From an uncultured Clostridia bacterium (GTDB taxonomy: Bacteria; Bacillota; Clostridia; Lachnospirales; CAMVHY01): 5,297 nucleotides of DNA. Position 1 is the first letter of the stretch; every line of letters begins with the position of its first letter. This document shows, piece by piece, positions 3,873 to 5,297 of this stretch. A program made the position numbers and the translations under genes. The DNA is taken from contig CAMKTI010000119.1 in assembly GCA_946415665.1 (NCBI GenBank), positions 1 through 5,297 of the forward strand, written 5' to 3'. The notes beneath the pieces were generated by a model. The model did not search any database and had not been told where the DNA came from. It worked only from the letters and a program-made list of their open reading frames with translations.

Positions 3873-5216
3873 ATGTTTGATATTTCAGAATCAGAAAATA
3901 TCTATTTCCCGAAAACAAAAGAATATTTTAAAGAAGTGTTAAGCAGTTATGCAAACGGCAATTATCGTTCCGCAGTTGTTATGCTTTATTCGGTAGCTAT
4001 TTGTGATCTGCTCTTTAAGTTACAAGAGTTGAGGGATATGTATGACGATACGGTAGCTAAAGAAATTTTAAAGAAAGTTGAAGATAGCAAAAGTTCTCTT
4101 GAAAATAGCTCGAAATCGAAATGGGAAAAAGAATTTGTTGATAATATAAAAAAGAGAACGCAAATACTTGATGATAAAACCTATAGTGATTTAAATCATT
4201 TATATGATCATCGTAACTTTTCTGCACATCCAGCATTAAACGAAAATTATGAATTAATTTCTCCATCAAAAGAAGATACCATTGCTGACATTAAAAATAT
4301 TGCAGAGAATATATTAGTAAAACCTCCTATTTTTGCAAAAAAAATAATAGACATGTTAACAGAGGATATTGCGGATAAAAAGGACATCTTTGAACAGCAG
4401 CGAGAAAAATTCAATGAATATCTTACAAGAAAATATTTTAGTCGTATGTCTAATACAATGAAAAAAAGTACATTTCGGAGCTTATGGAAACTATGTTTTT
4501 GCATGTCATATGATGAAAAATGTATGGAAAATATTGTCATAAACAGGAGAGCAATGGAACACTTGTATATGACTACGGAAGGAATATTAGATTATATTAA
4601 AACCGATACAATGTTTTCTCGATTAGATTCCAATCCCGATTGTGTGCAACAATTAAGTATTTTTGTTGCGTGCTTTCCTGAAATATATAAAAATCTAAAA
4701 GATGAAATCAAATTGCAAATTTCAGCTTTAAAAGAGACTGATTCCATTGTTTATTTAATTTCATGGTTTGAATCACGGAATAAAATCGAACATATGAGAA
4801 AACTGATAAACGATAGCAGCAAGAATTTTAATTTTTCTGCGGATACTTTACAGTATGTTCGAGAAAAATATGAAGAAGATAACAATCAAACGGTCTTTTT
4901 AGATTTTTGTATTTCCTATTTTAGAAAAAGCAATTGTTATCGTGATGCTAATGATAGATATGTTAACGCAATAAGACCATTTTTAAATAAATTTAGCAAG
5001 GAACAGTTTGTTGAAATCATTTCTTCCGTGAATACTAACAAGCAAATTTATAATAGAAATGCTAGTAAAGGAGATAATAATGAAATTATTCGATATGCAA
5101 AAGAGCTTTTGAGTGCAGATTTTGATTACAACCAATTTTCGAATTTTTCATTTGATAAAAACTTATTAATCGAGAACGAAGAAAATGAAAATGATATTGA
5201 TTCAGTACCATTTTGA
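3873..5216 (+). CDS. HEPN-domain protein, predicted ribonuclease/defence effector (447 aa)
   Basis: The N-terminal 150 residues read as a HEPN helical bundle. SYANGNYRSAVVMLYSVAICDLL (25-47) is the usual first helix. HRNFSAHP (113-120) carries the R-x4-H motif (R114, N115, H119) that forms the metal-independent RNase site in HEPN toxins and abortive-infection proteins. Residues 160-430 are mostly helical and I do not recognise them; they may sense a trigger or hold a partner. The tail (about 430-447) is acidic and Asn/Glu-rich. No signal peptide or membrane span is visible. The start at 3873 has GGAGG at 3864-3868, and the preceding 97-aa gene ends 24 bp upstream, marking an operon. Codons are strongly AT-rich. 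HEPN motifs of this kind are known from many phage-defence and toxin-antitoxin systems; the exact system is not identifiable here. Confidence 0.75.
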   Translation: MFDISESENIYFPKTKEYFKEVLSSYANGNYRSAVVMLYSVAICDLLFKLQELRDMYDDTVAKEILKKVEDSKSSLENSSKSKWEKEFVDNIKKRTQILDDKTYSDLNHLYDHRNFSAHPALNENYELISPSKEDTIADIKNIAENILVKPPIFAKKIIDMLTEDIADKKDIFEQQREKFNEYLTRKYFSRMSNTMKKSTFRSLWKLCFCMSYDEKCMENIVINRRAMEHLYMTTEGILDYIKTDTMFSRLDSNPDCVQQLSIFVACFPEIYKNLKDEIKLQISALKETDSIVYLISWFESRNKIEHMRKLINDSSKNFNFSADTLQYVREKYEEDNNQTVFLDFCISYFRKSNCYRDANDRYVNAIRPFLNKFSKEQFVEIISSVNTNKQIYNRNASKGDNNEIIRYAKELLSADFDYNQFSNFSFDKNLLIENEENENDIDSVPF

Positions 5217-5268
5217 CATATTAATAATGGTTTGAAGCTAATAACAGTAATTTTAGGAGATACACACT

Positions 5269-5297
5269 ATGACTGAAAAAGAACTTGTAGCAAAAAT
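5269..5297 (+). CDS. Start of an MTEKEL-family gene, paralogue of the ART-like gene (cut by window end)
   Basis: ATG 5269 has a strong AGGAGA (5255-5260) eight bases upstream and encodes MTEKELVAK before the window ends. The interrupted gene at 1031 starts MTDKELIAK, so seven of nine residues are identical and the other two are conservative changes. The gene begins 52 bp after the HEPN gene with no terminator between, so it is probably in the same transcript. It lacks the R1 leader. If the rest follows the 1031 gene, it encodes an N-terminal helical domain plus an ART-like domain, but that part is not visible. Confidence 0.6.

Noticed and set aside
4057..4540. Minus-strand frames of 70 and 97 codons
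   Set aside because: They are antisense to the HEPN gene and lack ribosome-binding sites.

Overview
The window looks like an accessory region (defence or selfish-gene type) in a low-GC bacterial chromosome. The style suggests a host-associated spirochaete such as Treponema, or a Firmicute, but no marker in the window settles the taxon. The first 75 bases are the end of an ordinary, less AT-rich housekeeping-type gene. Everything after it is AT-rich and repeat-bearing.

Layout. (1) 1-75: the last 24 codons of a gene whose C-terminus resembles TrmN6-type tRNA methyltransferases. (2) 84-484: a gene-less copy (copy A) of a repeated unit made of a left module R1 and a right module R2. It is followed at 553-586 by a rho-independent terminator. 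(3) 585-797: an AT-rich spacer with a cluster of AATT-NN-AATT palindromes. (4) 798-1837: the full copy (copy B) of the same unit. Between R1 and R2 it carries a gene that starts MTDKEL and reads in one frame through a single TAG into a small ADP-ribosyltransferase (ART)-like domain. Copy A keeps the first bases of this gene (ATGACCGATA) and then jumps to the sequence after its stop, so A looks like a 641-bp internal deletion of a B-type unit. (5) 1888-3225: an AAA-type ATPase with a DUF4143 / PD-(D/E)XK-like C-terminus. (6) 3226-3554: a spacer with a broken reading frame. (7) 3555-5216: a two-gene operon of an unrecognised 97-residue protein and a 447-residue protein with a HEPN-type RNFSAH motif. 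(8) 5269-5297: the first nine codons of a gene starting MTEKELVAK, nearly the same N-terminus as the interrupted ART gene.

How the parts may fit (inference): the window combines an ART-like toxin candidate that occurs repeatedly (one interrupted, one deleted, one probably intact and cut by the window edge), a predicted HEPN ribonuclease with a small partner, and an orphan ATPase. This fits a defence or toxin-antitoxin island. The points most worth following are the repeated ART cassette with its conserved hairpins and motif triplets, and the HEPN pair sitting 52 bp upstream of an ART-family paralogue.
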